From Ferrithrix thermotolerans DSM 19514 (GTDB lineage: Bacteria > Actinomycetota > Acidimicrobiia > Acidimicrobiales > CAIXPF01), in the NCBI GenBank assembly GCA_945906305.1, contig CAMDQT010000005.1:62001-126000 (forward strand): a stretch of 64,000 bases of DNA, given 5' to 3'. Position 1 is the first letter of the stretch, and every line of letters begins with the position of its first letter. The position numbers were made by a program, and so were the translations under genes. Positions 35,861-43,315 of the stretch are shown one piece after another. The notes beneath the pieces are model-generated. The model was given only the letters and a program-made list of their open reading frames with translations, did no database searches and was not told the origin of the DNA.

Positions 35861-35874
35861 CCATCCGCTTCGCG

Positions 35875-36516
35875 TCAGCGCATGGAGATGGTGCCCATGA
35901 CGTCTTCGGTGCCCGCGGATGGCGCGGCGATCTCCACGATTCGCTCATCGACGTCGTCGTATTCCAGCCGTAGGGCCCGACACATGGTGGCGTGCAATCG
36001 ATAGCTGGCCACGGCATAGGTGAGTTCGATGATGGCGACCTCGCTCAACTCGGCCACCAGCACCGCAAAGGTACCATCCGGTACGCGTCCGCCGCCGAGC
36101 ACGAGATCATCGGCGTAGGCCAGCACGGCGCGTTCCAAAGGGGAGAAAACCTCCGCCGAAGCACTGGCCCATGCCGGTATGGCGGCAATCTGATCCTCGC
36201 GCACCCCCGCGGCGCGCGATGCCTTGCAGTGCTGGCTGAACACGAACTGGCTCTGCGCCGCGTAACCCGCCCGGGTTAGAGCCAACTCCCTCAATTTCGG
36301 CGACAGTTCCCGCTCGGGGCTGTTGAAGATACCGAACCCTGCGACCATGTGATCGAGCAGCGCCGGGGCCTGCGCGAACACCGACCACCAGTTACCCGGC
36401 GTGCCGGTGGCCGTGCCGGGCTCGGCCACCGGATCACGGTCGCCAAAGAGTCTTTGGTACATCGGCAGCACCGAAGCCGGGACTTCGCTGCGTGGGACCT
36501 GTCGAGTTCTCGTCAC
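35875..36516 (-). CDS. Carboxymuconolactone decarboxylase / AhpD-like protein
   Basis: A 213-residue all-helical protein of the CMD family: FGIFNSPERELSPKLRELALTRAGYAAQSQFVFSQHCKASRAAG covers the core helices (here given as adjacent elements LSPKLRELALTRAGY and QFVFSQHCKASRA). Many CMD members have CxxC thiols, but here only the second Cys (in SQHCKAS) remains, so peroxidase-type chemistry is unlikely. A lactone-related role beside the BVMO and esterase is attractive but unproven. GTG 36516 is chosen because TACAGT lies six bases upstream; TTG 36537 is an alternative. Confidence 0.82.
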   Translation of the reverse strand: MTRTRQVPRSEVPASVLPMYQRLFGDRDPVAEPGTATGTPGNWWSVFAQAPALLDHMVAGFGIFNSPERELSPKLRELALTRAGYAAQSQFVFSQHCKASRAAGVREDQIAAIPAWASASAEVFSPLERAVLAYADDLVLGGGRVPDGTFAVLVAELSEVAIIELTYAVASYRLHATMCRALRLEYDDVDERIVEIAAPSAGTEDVMGTISMR

Positions 36517-36522
36517 GGCGTT

Positions 36523-36528
36523 ACTGTA
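36523..36528 (-). promoter_or_regulatory. Putative -10 box (TACAGT)
   Basis: TACAGT on the minus strand ends six bases before GTG 36516 and supports that start; there is no Shine-Dalgarno sequence. Confidence 0.45.
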
Positions 36529-36569
36529 GGTGCTCAAGAGCGAGCCCGAACTTACGAAGGGAAGCCGTC

Positions 36570-37136
36570 ATGCCGGAGAACAGCGAATTCAAGTTAGGCG
36601 GAATAAACCATCTTGCGCTGGTGTCCAGCGACATGGCACGTACCGTGGACTTCTACACCAACGTGCTCGGTATGCCGCTCATCAAGACACTGGAGATCCC
36701 CGGCGGCGCGCAGCACTTCTTCTTCGACTGCGGCAACAACACCAGCGTCGCCTTCTTTTGGTTCCCTGAGGCCCCTGCTGCCCAACCCGGCATCTCCGGC
36801 GCGGGCAACCTCCCCGGCAGTGGGTCGCTCATCTCGGCGCACGGTTCGATGAACCACTTGGCGTTCGACGTGTCGCCCGAGCATTTCGACGAGTACGTCG
36901 ACAAGCTCAAGGCGAAAGGCGTTGCCGTGTCCATCGTGTTGAACCATGACGACAGCGAGAGCACCATCGCCCGCGAACTGCACCCCGGAGTGTTCGTGCG
37001 TTCGGTGTACTTCCACGACCCCGATGGCGTGGTGCTCGAGTTCGCAGCCTGGACCCGCAGCTTCGGGCCAGAAGATGTGCTCGTCGCCCCAGCCGACGCC
37101 CAGGGCCGCCGGATGGCCGCCGCAGCACGGGCCTGA
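36570..37136 (+). CDS. VOC family protein (glyoxalase/extradiol-dioxygenase-like)
   Basis: A 188-residue VOC protein with clear metal ligands: His in GINHLALVSSDM, His in SMNHLAFDV and Glu in GVVLEFAAWTR. The HFFFDCGNNTSVAFFWFPEAP segment fits a hydrophobic substrate pocket. It may be an isomerase, lyase or dioxygenase; no further assignment is justified. GAAGGGAAG lies shortly before the ATG. It ends at a strong hairpin shared with the converging epoxide-hydrolase-like gene. Confidence 0.85.
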   Translation: MPENSEFKLGGINHLALVSSDMARTVDFYTNVLGMPLIKTLEIPGGAQHFFFDCGNNTSVAFFWFPEAPAAQPGISGAGNLPGSGSLISAHGSMNHLAFDVSPEHFDEYVDKLKAKGVAVSIVLNHDDSESTIARELHPGVFVRSVYFHDPDGVVLEFAAWTRSFGPEDVLVAPADAQGRRMAAAARA

Positions 37137-37154
37137 GCGCCACCAAGGAGACCC

Positions 37155-37196
37155 GCACGTGGTCACCCACCCACAACGGGGCAGGTGACCACGTGC
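37155..37196. terminator. Perfect 13-bp inverted repeat between convergent genes, probable bidirectional terminator
   Basis: The arms 37155-37167 (GCACGTGGTCACC) and 37184-37196 are perfectly complementary around a 16-base loop. It lies between the VOC stop (37136) and the epoxide-hydrolase stop (37201). There is no U-tract, as is usual for GC-rich actinobacteria. Confidence 0.65.
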
Positions 37197-37200
37197 TCGC

Positions 37201-37572
37201 TCACTCGCCCTTGAGGGCCTTCATGAACATGCCGTTGTCGAAATAGTCACGCCAGAACGTGATCTTCCCATCGTTGACCTCCCACACCCCGGTGACCGGG
37301 AGGGCCAGGGACTTGCCCTTCATCTCGAAGCGGTCGACCCGTTCGTTCATGACGACGTTGCCGGTACTCGCCTGGCGCAGCACCTCGAACTCCACCGGTC
37401 CCTTGCTGCGGAACATCGGCCCGAGGAACTCCAACATCTTCTCATGGCCGCGCATATCGCCGATCGGCACGTTGTCGTAGTAGCAATCTTCCGCCACCAA
37501 CGCCATAGCGCTGTCCTGGTCCTTGCGGCCGACCGCCGCGATGAAATCGTTGACGACTTGCTCTGCACTCAT
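37201..37572 (-). CDS. Limonene-1,2-epoxide hydrolase-like protein
   Basis: A 123-residue NTF2-fold protein. All five residues that act in Rhodococcus limonene-1,2-epoxide hydrolase (Tyr53, Asn55, Arg99, Asp101, Asp132) have counterparts: Tyr32 and Asn34 in CYYDNVP, Arg78 and Asp80 in NERVD, and Asp109 in FWRDYF. Surrounding text (TGVWEVNDGKITFWRDYFD) also matches. Epoxide hydrolysis is therefore well supported; limonene as substrate is not, since steroid and lipid epoxides are also used by relatives. The start ATG 37572 follows a GGGGG stretch. Unlike the SnoaL-like neighbour genes at 20334 and 62649, this one keeps the catalytic set. Confidence 0.85.
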   Translation of the reverse strand: MSAEQVVNDFIAAVGRKDQDSAMALVAEDCYYDNVPIGDMRGHEKMLEFLGPMFRSKGPVEFEVLRQASTGNVVMNERVDRFEMKGKSLALPVTGVWEVNDGKITFWRDYFDNGMFMKALKGE

Positions 37573-37679
37573 CGGGAACCCCCTAGTAGCCGTGGTGGCT
37601 CGACCGTAGTGGCTGGCGGACCACCAAGGTGCAAGGCGAGACTGCAAAGGGCCGTCAGGGCAACCAGAAGCGGGGCGAT

Positions 37680-38222
37680 ATGACAGCGCAGTGGGTGCCC
37701 GAAGTGTTCCAGACACTGCTCGACAACGGCATTGGACAGGTGGCCTACGTACCCGACGCCGGGCTGGCCGCGCTGATAGAAATGGCCCAAGCCGAGCCAC
37801 GGGTCACCGCCGTCGCCTTGTCCAGCGAACAAGAGGGTGTCGCCCTTCTCGCCGGCGCCTGGCTGGGCGGACAACGCGGTGCCCTGCTGATGCAGTCCAG
37901 CGGCGTCGGCAACTGCATCAACCTGCTCAGCCTCACCCAGACGTGCCGCTTTCCGCTGCTGATGGTGGTGACCATGCGCGGCCAGTGGGGCGAAGCAAAC
38001 CCGTGGCAGGTCCCCATGGGCAGCACCGCCAAGGCGGTGCTCGAACAGGCCGGGCTGGTCGTTTTCGAAGTCGCCGAGGCCGACCGCGTGGCCGAGACCG
38101 TGGCCGCCGCCGCCACGATGGTCTTCAACGGCCCCCGCGCCGCCGCGGTGCTCATCAGTCAGCGGATTGTTGGCGCCAAAACCTTCACCGCGGCTGCCAC
38201 CGTCACTGGACAGCCCCGATGA
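37680..38222 (+). CDS. Thiamine-diphosphate-dependent decarboxylase, alpha (PYR-domain) subunit
   Basis: A 180-residue protein equal to the pyrimidine-binding half of a TPP enzyme. SSEQEGVALLAGAWLGG contains the activating Glu (50 or 52), and LLMQSSGVGNCINLL follows as in sulfopyruvate and phosphonopyruvate decarboxylase alpha subunits (ComD-like). The protein ends after this domain. Its stop overlaps the start of the PP-domain subunit (ATGA). It likely decarboxylates a 2-oxoacid, whose identity is unknown. The Shine-Dalgarno sequence is weak (GAAGCGGGG). Confidence 0.85.
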   Translation: MTAQWVPEVFQTLLDNGIGQVAYVPDAGLAALIEMAQAEPRVTAVALSSEQEGVALLAGAWLGGQRGALLMQSSGVGNCINLLSLTQTCRFPLLMVVTMRGQWGEANPWQVPMGSTAKAVLEQAGLVVFEVAEADRVAETVAAAATMVFNGPRAAAVLISQRIVGAKTFTAAATVTGQPR

Positions 38223-38836
38223 GCGACGTCAGGGTCGATGACAGCCGGTCGGACCGCTACCCGCTGCGCCGTCGTGAGGTGGTGGCAGCACTGCTCGCGG
38301 ACACTGAGGAGCTGCTCATCGTGACCGGGCTCGGCGCCCCGTCCTGGGACGCCGCCGCCGCAGGCGACCGCGATCGAACCTTCCCCCTGTGGGGAGCCAT
38401 GGGTGGCGCCGTGTCGATGGGACTCGGTCTGGCCCTGGCCCGACCGCAGGACCGGGTCCTGGTGCTCACCGGGGACGGCGAGTTGCTGATGGGCCTCGGA
38501 TCGTTGTCCACGGTCGGCTCCCAGCAGCCCGCCAACCTCGCGGTGGTCGTTCTGGACAACGAACGTTACGGGGAGACCGGCGGCCAGCGAACCCATACGG
38601 CCCGCCACACCGACCTCGCCGCGGTCGCCGCGGCCTGCGGTTGGCCGAGCACATGGACCGTCTCGGAGCAGACTGCGGCCGACGAGCTACCAGCACGGCT
38701 GTGGAGCGAGCGCGGGCCACGGCTCGCGGTAGTCAAGATCGCGGCCGCCAACGAGCCGCTGGTGATGCCGCCACGAGACGGCACCTGGCTCAAGGAACGC
38801 TTCCGCCGAGCACTGCAGGTCGCCCCGCACTCCTGA
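38219..38836 (+). CDS. Thiamine-diphosphate-dependent decarboxylase, beta (PP-domain) subunit
   Basis: A 205-residue protein equal to the diphosphate-binding half. The TPP motif runs from GDG at 85-87 to Asn114 (GDGELLMGLGSL ... VVLDNERYGETGG). WGAMGGAVSMGLGLALARP is the conserved lead-in. It resembles the ComE beta subunit of sulfopyruvate decarboxylase and the C-terminal half of phosphonopyruvate decarboxylase. It is translationally coupled to the alpha subunit and must pair with it for activity. The substrate is not identifiable from context. Confidence 0.87.
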   Translation: MSDVRVDDSRSDRYPLRRREVVAALLADTEELLIVTGLGAPSWDAAAAGDRDRTFPLWGAMGGAVSMGLGLALARPQDRVLVLTGDGELLMGLGSLSTVGSQQPANLAVVVLDNERYGETGGQRTHTARHTDLAAVAAACGWPSTWTVSEQTAADELPARLWSERGPRLAVVKIAAANEPLVMPPRDGTWLKERFRRALQVAPHS

Positions 38837-38855
38837 AGCACCGCGGACGCTTCGC

Positions 38856-39254
38856 TTACGCCAGCCGGTGGAACTCGTCGGCACCAGCGAGGACGGCGCC
38901 CCACACGTCACCGTCGCTGCCCGCAGATTGCACCGGTCGAGCCAGGTGCCACAGGCTGACCAGCTGTTCGCCGCTCTCGTCGAGCACATGATGGCCAGAC
39001 CAGGACCCCACCGAGCCGTGGGGGCTGAAATCCACCGCGAAGGCGAAGGCGTCGCCCACCGCGAAGCCATGAAGCGCATAGACCCGATCGGGGTACGGGC
39101 TTGCCGCCCCCGAGCGGAACGTGCCCAGCAAGGCGTGGCCGCCAGGCTCCGCTTCAAGCTGCACAATGGACCCGAGCCAGTTCTGCCACCGACCGACGAG
39201 TGTCGTGGGGCCACTCAGCACCTGCAAGCCCCGCAACTGTGTTTCGATCGCCAT
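38856..39254 (-). CDS. Avidin/streptavidin-family (biotin-binding-like) protein without signal peptide
   Basis: The 132-residue protein fits the avidin barrel from end to end: GRWQNWLGS, LLGTFRSG, FAVDFSPHGSVGSWSGHH, LVSLWHLARP and DVWGAVLAGADEFHR. Streptavidin biotin contacts map as Asn23 to Asn25, Ser27 to Ser29, Tyr43 to Phe46, Ser45 to Ser48, Trp79 to Phe76, Ser88 to Ser81, Trp92 to Trp85, Trp108 to Trp102, Leu110 to Leu104, Trp120 to Trp118 and Asp128 to Asp126; Thr90 becomes Gly83. The Trp-to-Asp spacing (8) is exact. Unlike known secreted avidins it starts directly (MAIETQL) with no signal peptide. GGAGGAGC immediately precedes ATG 39254 and decides the start. A family member is likely; biotin binding is inferred. 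Confidence 0.85.
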   Translation of the reverse strand: MAIETQLRGLQVLSGPTTLVGRWQNWLGSIVQLEAEPGGHALLGTFRSGAASPYPDRVYALHGFAVGDAFAFAVDFSPHGSVGSWSGHHVLDESGEQLVSLWHLARPVQSAGSDGDVWGAVLAGADEFHRLA

Positions 39255-39444
39255 GAGCGCTCCTCCGTCTGTCTGCTCTGATCCTGCCTTGGAACGGTCC
39301 GGATTTGAAGGGGCCATGGTCCCCCTCGAATCGACGCCCACCGCCCCGACGCGACCGGCCAACGCTGACCACGGGCCGAACTGCAAAAATGGCACCGCGC
39401 CGGGTCCCGAACAGCTCGGGTCCCGGCGCGGGCAGAACCATCGA

Positions 39445-41127
39445 TCAGCGAGGCGCGCCGCCGCGGATCAGCCGGCCGGGCAGGGCGCCGGTGTGCTCGC
39501 CGTTTTCGTAGGTGATCTCGCCGTGGCACACCGTCATTCGGTAGCCCTGGGCCCTTTGGATGAGACGCTTGCCACCGGCGGGAAGGTCGTAGACCATCTC
39601 CGGGTCCTCGAGGCGGAGATGCTCGTAGTCAATGAGGTTGAGGTCGGCCCGATAGCCGGGCGCGATGACCCCACGGTCGGTCAGCCCGTACAGGTTGGCG
39701 GTGTCCTGGGTCATCTTGTGCACCACGAACTCGACGGGCAATGTGTCGCCTTTAGTGCGGTCACGGGTCATGTAGCACAGCATGTAGGTGGGCACGCTGG
39801 CATCGCACAACACGCCGCAATGCGCGCCGCCATCAGACAGGCCGAATACCGAATGCTCATGCTTGATGGCCTCAATCTGCATGTCGAGGTTGCCCCGGTA
39901 CTTGCCGAACAGGAACAGAATCGGCCGCTGTTCGGCCATGACATCCATGAGCGCTTCGCGCACCCCGATGCCCTTGGCCTCGGCGATGCCGGCGATTGAA
40001 TCCTCATAGGAGGGCTCATAGCTGAGATCGGTCGGCAACACGTACATCTTGTGCCAGGTTGAGATCATCTTGTTGGTGTCAGCGAAGCGGGAGCTCTTGG
40101 CCTCCTCCGCCAGGACCTTGGCCCGGAATGCGGGGTCGAGAAGCATGGCTCGCTGCTCGGGGTAGGGCAGGTCCTTGATCTCGGTATAGGCCGGGAACTG
40201 CCGCATCGGGTTGAGGGTGCCCTCCAACGTCATCAGCACCGACGCCGGACGGGCGCCGACCTGCGGACGGATCTGTAACCCTTCGGCGTTCAGCTTGTCG
40301 GCAAGATCCCAGATGCCCTGCACCGCACCGGCAGCGGGCACCAGGAAGGTCATGGGCCGACCGGTGAGCCGGGCGATGTGTTCGATCCAGGTCAACTCCT
40401 CGACCTTGTCGAGATGGTCGGAGATGATCTCCATGGCGCCGTGGTCGAACCCGACGAATGCCTCGGCGATGGCCACCATCTCATCAGCGGCGGCGTTGGT
40501 GCCCGGAATCAGGTTTCCCGCCTTGTCGAGGTGGCCGTAGAAGCGTGACGTGGAGAACCCAAGCGCCCCGTCGGCGAGGGCTTGACGGGTGAGCTCGGAC
40601 ATAGTGGCCATGTCTTCGGACGTGGCGTCCTCGTAGCAACGCTCACCCATCACGTAGTGCCGCAAGGCCACATGGGGCACCTGGGCGCCGATGTCAACGG
40701 TGTACGGCGTGTCGATGACATCGAGATATTCGCCGAAGCTCTCCCAGCCCCACGGCAAGCCCTCGTGCAGCGCCGTGCCCGGAATGTCTTCGACGCTCTC
40801 CATCAACTCGACGAGTTCGTTCTCGCTGCCGGGCCGCACCGGGGCGAACCCGACTCCACAGTTGCCCATGACCACCGTGGTTACCCCGTGCCAGCTCGAC
40901 GGTGTGACCTGCTTGTCCCAACAGACCTGGCCATCGAAGTGGGTATGGATGTCCACAAACCCCGGGGTGAGCAGCTGACCCTGGGCGTCCACCACGCGCC
41001 CGGCGACGTGACCGCTCAGCTGGCCGACATGGGTGATACGGCCATCCTTGACCGCGACATCGGCCATGAAGCCCGGCGTACCCGTGCCGTCCACCACGAA
41101 CGCGTTGGTGATGAGTAGATCGTCCAC
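39445..41127 (-). CDS. Amidohydrolase, N-acyl-D-amino-acid deacylase (D-aminoacylase) family
   Basis: A 560-residue amidohydrolase. His61 and His63 in DIHTHFDGQ are metal ligands, MGNCGVGFAPV (Cys90) is the D-aminoacylase zinc-site segment, and GLSDGGAHCG holds the catalytic Asp. The protein ends with the small composite beta domain (GVIAPGYRADLNLID). It hydrolyses N-acyl amino-acid-like amides; the acyl group and D-configuration are family inferences. The GTG at 41127, preceded by GGGGGG, starts directly at the beta-strand LLITNAFVVDG; the open frame further upstream has no family similarity. Confidence 0.88.
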   Translation of the reverse strand: MDDLLITNAFVVDGTGTPGFMADVAVKDGRITHVGQLSGHVAGRVVDAQGQLLTPGFVDIHTHFDGQVCWDKQVTPSSWHGVTTVVMGNCGVGFAPVRPGSENELVELMESVEDIPGTALHEGLPWGWESFGEYLDVIDTPYTVDIGAQVPHVALRHYVMGERCYEDATSEDMATMSELTRQALADGALGFSTSRFYGHLDKAGNLIPGTNAAADEMVAIAEAFVGFDHGAMEIISDHLDKVEELTWIEHIARLTGRPMTFLVPAAGAVQGIWDLADKLNAEGLQIRPQVGARPASVLMTLEGTLNPMRQFPAYTEIKDLPYPEQRAMLLDPAFRAKVLAEEAKSSRFADTNKMISTWHKMYVLPTDLSYEPSYEDSIAGIAEAKGIGVREALMDVMAEQRPILFLFGKYRGNLDMQIEAIKHEHSVFGLSDGGAHCGVLCDASVPTYMLCYMTRDRTKGDTLPVEFVVHKMTQDTANLYGLTDRGVIAPGYRADLNLIDYEHLRLEDPEMVYDLPAGGKRLIQRAQGYRMTVCHGEITYENGEHTGALPGRLIRGGAPR

Positions 41128-41230
41128 GAAACCCCCCGAAACCCAACGGCGCACCCTGCACCAATGAGAAAGGTACCTGCCCCCGGTGGACCTTCGCCTA
41201 TCCTGCGGCGCACAGCAGAGGGGAATGCCC

Positions 41231-42055
41231 ATGTCCAGCCACGCGTCCTACGAAGCAATCCTCGTCGAACAGCACGACACGGTGGCCGTGATCACCTTGA
41301 ACCGACCCGAACGGCTCAATGCGTGGACCCCGACCATGGCCCGCGAGTTGAGTGCCGCGCTCACCACCGCCGACATGGATGACACCGTGCGGTCGATAGT
41401 GATCACCGGCTCGGGTCGGGCCTTTTGCGCCGGGGCCGACCTTGGCGCCGGCAGCGACACCTTCGACGACCGCGCCAACCGCGATCGCACGGCGGGAGAC
41501 CCCACCCCCGAGGTCCTGCCCTACCAGCTACATAAGCCAGTCATCGCGGCCATCAACGGTGCGGCGGTGGGCGTGGGCATCACCTACCCGTTGCTCGCCG
41601 ACGTTCGTATCGTCGCCGAGGACGCCAAGTTGCAGTTCGCCTTCGTCCGCCGCGGCCTGCTGCCCGAACTGGCCAGCCATGCCATCCTGCCGCGCGTCAT
41701 CGGCTTTTCCAATGCCGCGGATCTGCTGCTGAGCGGCCGCATGTTCTCCGGCCGCGAGGCCGCCGCCCGGGGACTGGCATCAGAGGCGGTGCCCGCGGCG
41801 GAGGTCCTCGACGCGGCCCTGCGGCGCGCCCACGAGTATGCACTGGCGGCGCCGGTTTCAGTGGCGGCAACCAAACGACTGCTGTGGCAGAACCTCGGTG
41901 CTGACATCGCGGCCACCGTTGCGGTGGAGGTCCCCGTGTTCGCATGGTTCGGCCGCCAGCCTGACGCCCACGAAGGGGTGACCTCCTTCCTGGAGAAACG
42001 CGAGCCCCGCTGGACCATGAGCGCAACCACGCACGTTCCGCCTTGGCCCAGCTGA
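41231..42055 (+). CDS. Enoyl-CoA hydratase/isomerase family protein
   Basis: A 274-residue crotonase with FCAGADLGAG and AAINGAAVGVGIT oxyanion-hole segments. The two catalytic Glu of classical hydratase are not both kept: the first lies in FVRRGLLPE at a non-Glu position, and the second is Asp in NAADLLLSG. This FVRRG type is widespread in actinobacteria, with unassigned reactions. ATG 41231 is preferred to ATG 41225 because GAGGGG lies seven bases before it. It diverges from the amidohydrolase. Confidence 0.85.
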   Translation: MSSHASYEAILVEQHDTVAVITLNRPERLNAWTPTMARELSAALTTADMDDTVRSIVITGSGRAFCAGADLGAGSDTFDDRANRDRTAGDPTPEVLPYQLHKPVIAAINGAAVGVGITYPLLADVRIVAEDAKLQFAFVRRGLLPELASHAILPRVIGFSNAADLLLSGRMFSGREAAARGLASEAVPAAEVLDAALRRAHEYALAAPVSVAATKRLLWQNLGADIAATVAVEVPVFAWFGRQPDAHEGVTSFLEKREPRWTMSATTHVPPWPS

Positions 42056-42116
42056 GCTCGGGCGGCGTCGAACGCCGTATGGGCGCCGCAGCGGCCGGTT
42101 AACCTGGCCAACCACG

Positions 42117-43289
42117 ATGCGGGTGCGGATCTTTCTCGGGGTTGCCACCGTGGCTGCGACTGTCGCCACGTTGGGGGTGTTGGTGTCAGGTGGGCCAGTC
42201 CAGTCCCTACACCTGCTGCGCACCGTCGTCCCGATACATCGCTTGGTGCCGGCCACGGACTCCGCGGCCGCCGGAAGAGAAATCGAGACTCCCCCAACCA
42301 CGGCGGCCTTGGCGGCATCCTCGCAGCACGAACGTTCGATTACTGACTCATGCCGCGGGGCCGAGGACGCCGTGGCCTCGCTCGGCCCGTATCCGGCGGC
42401 CGGAACGAACGCCGAGGCGGAGCAAAGCACCGGCGCCGAAGCTGACCCGCTCGACGGTGACACGGCGGCTTCCGAGCGCTGGAGCATCATCAACACCGAG
42501 GGCGACATCGACGCATCGGACCGGGCCGACTACGAGCAGATGGCGCTCGCCCACCAGGGCGAAGGGGGGCCCGAACCGCTGGTACTGCGCTGGACCACGG
42601 AGATAGTCGGCTCGCCCGTGGTCGAGCTCGAAGAGGTCGCCTGCGTCGCCGCGGCCGCCTACCGTGACCCCCGAGGCTGGAACCTCGACGGAGCGATCAT
42701 TTTCGAACGCGTCGAGACCACCGAGGAGGCCGACTTCGTCTTGGTGTTGGCCGAAGCGGTCTACGTGCCCGACTTCTCCGATTCGTGTCTGCCCTGGCTG
42801 ACAGGTCTTCCCGACGCGAGCTGCACGGTGGGCAACTACGTGATCATCAACGACCTACGCTGGCGGGACGGCGCGCTGGGCGATCCCATTCCGCTTGAGG
42901 TGTTCTGGATCCACGAGATCAACCACGAGACTGGCCACTGGCTGGGTCAGGGCCATTTCAGCTGTCTAGGCGGTGTCGCGGCGGTCAACCAGCAGCAATT
43001 CCGTTCCCTGGACGGCTGTAGCGCCAACACCTGGCCACTGGAGTTCGAGAGGGCCATGGTCGCCGTCCGATTCGGGCTGTGGCCCTCAGTGGGCGCGTAC
43101 GAGCCTTACGACGAACTGGGCTGGTACAGCGGCGAGGAGTCCACCGACATCTTCGACGAGTACGAAATGGATGAGCCCGAGTACGAGTACGAGTACGAAC
43201 CCGAACCCGAACCCGAACCCGAACCCGAACCCGAACCCGAACCCGAACCCGAACCCGAACCCGAACCCGAACCCGAACCGACGGACTGA
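42117..43289 (+). CDS. Secreted DUF3152-like zinc metalloprotease-fold protein with Glu-Pro repeat tail
   Basis: A 390-residue protein with an N-terminal signal or anchor (MRVRIFLGVATVAATVATLG). A low-complexity Ala/Thr/Glu region runs to about 120, followed by a domain with the metzincin-type signature H270-E271-x-x-H274-x-x-G277-x-x-H280 (HETGHWLGQGH). An overlapping HExxH (266-270) precedes it. The domain looks like actinobacterial DUF3152. The C-terminus is first Glu/Tyr-rich (EYEYEYE), then 14 Glu-Pro dipeptides (361-388), which may extend into or through the cell wall. Protease activity is inferred from the motif only. Confidence 0.75.
   Translation: MRVRIFLGVATVAATVATLGVLVSGGPVQSLHLLRTVVPIHRLVPATDSAAAGREIETPPTTAALAASSQHERSITDSCRGAEDAVASLGPYPAAGTNAEAEQSTGAEADPLDGDTAASERWSIINTEGDIDASDRADYEQMALAHQGEGGPEPLVLRWTTEIVGSPVVELEEVACVAAAAYRDPRGWNLDGAIIFERVETTEEADFVLVLAEAVYVPDFSDSCLPWLTGLPDASCTVGNYVIINDLRWRDGALGDPIPLEVFWIHEINHETGHWLGQGHFSCLGGVAAVNQQQFRSLDGCSANTWPLEFERAMVAVRFGLWPSVGAYEPYDELGWYSGEESTDIFDEYEMDEPEYEYEYEPEPEPEPEPEPEPEPEPEPEPEPEPEPTD
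43197..43280 (+). repeat. Hexanucleotide tandem repeat (GAACCC)x13 plus GAACCG, encoding 14 Glu-Pro units
   Basis: Fourteen six-base units fill 84 bases just before the stop codon of the secreted protein. Because the unit is two codons, gain or loss of units changes tail length without frameshift. Such perfect repeats are prone to slippage. Confidence 0.95.
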
Positions 43290-43315
43290 ACGGCGCCAAG
43301 CGACGACGGCGTCAG

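Noticed and set aside
39255-39395. N-terminal extension of the avidin-like gene that might have been a leader or signal sequence
   Set aside because: The extension is Gly/Arg/Asp-rich without a hydrophobic core, and ATG 39254 has a strong, well-spaced GGAGGAG.
30495-41127. A single catabolic operon covering 30-41 kb
   Set aside because: Genes alternate between strands with hairpins between convergent pairs, so several transcription units must exist.
43197-43280. CRISPR or satellite array
   Set aside because: Units are only six bases, uninterrupted and in frame; there are no spacers.
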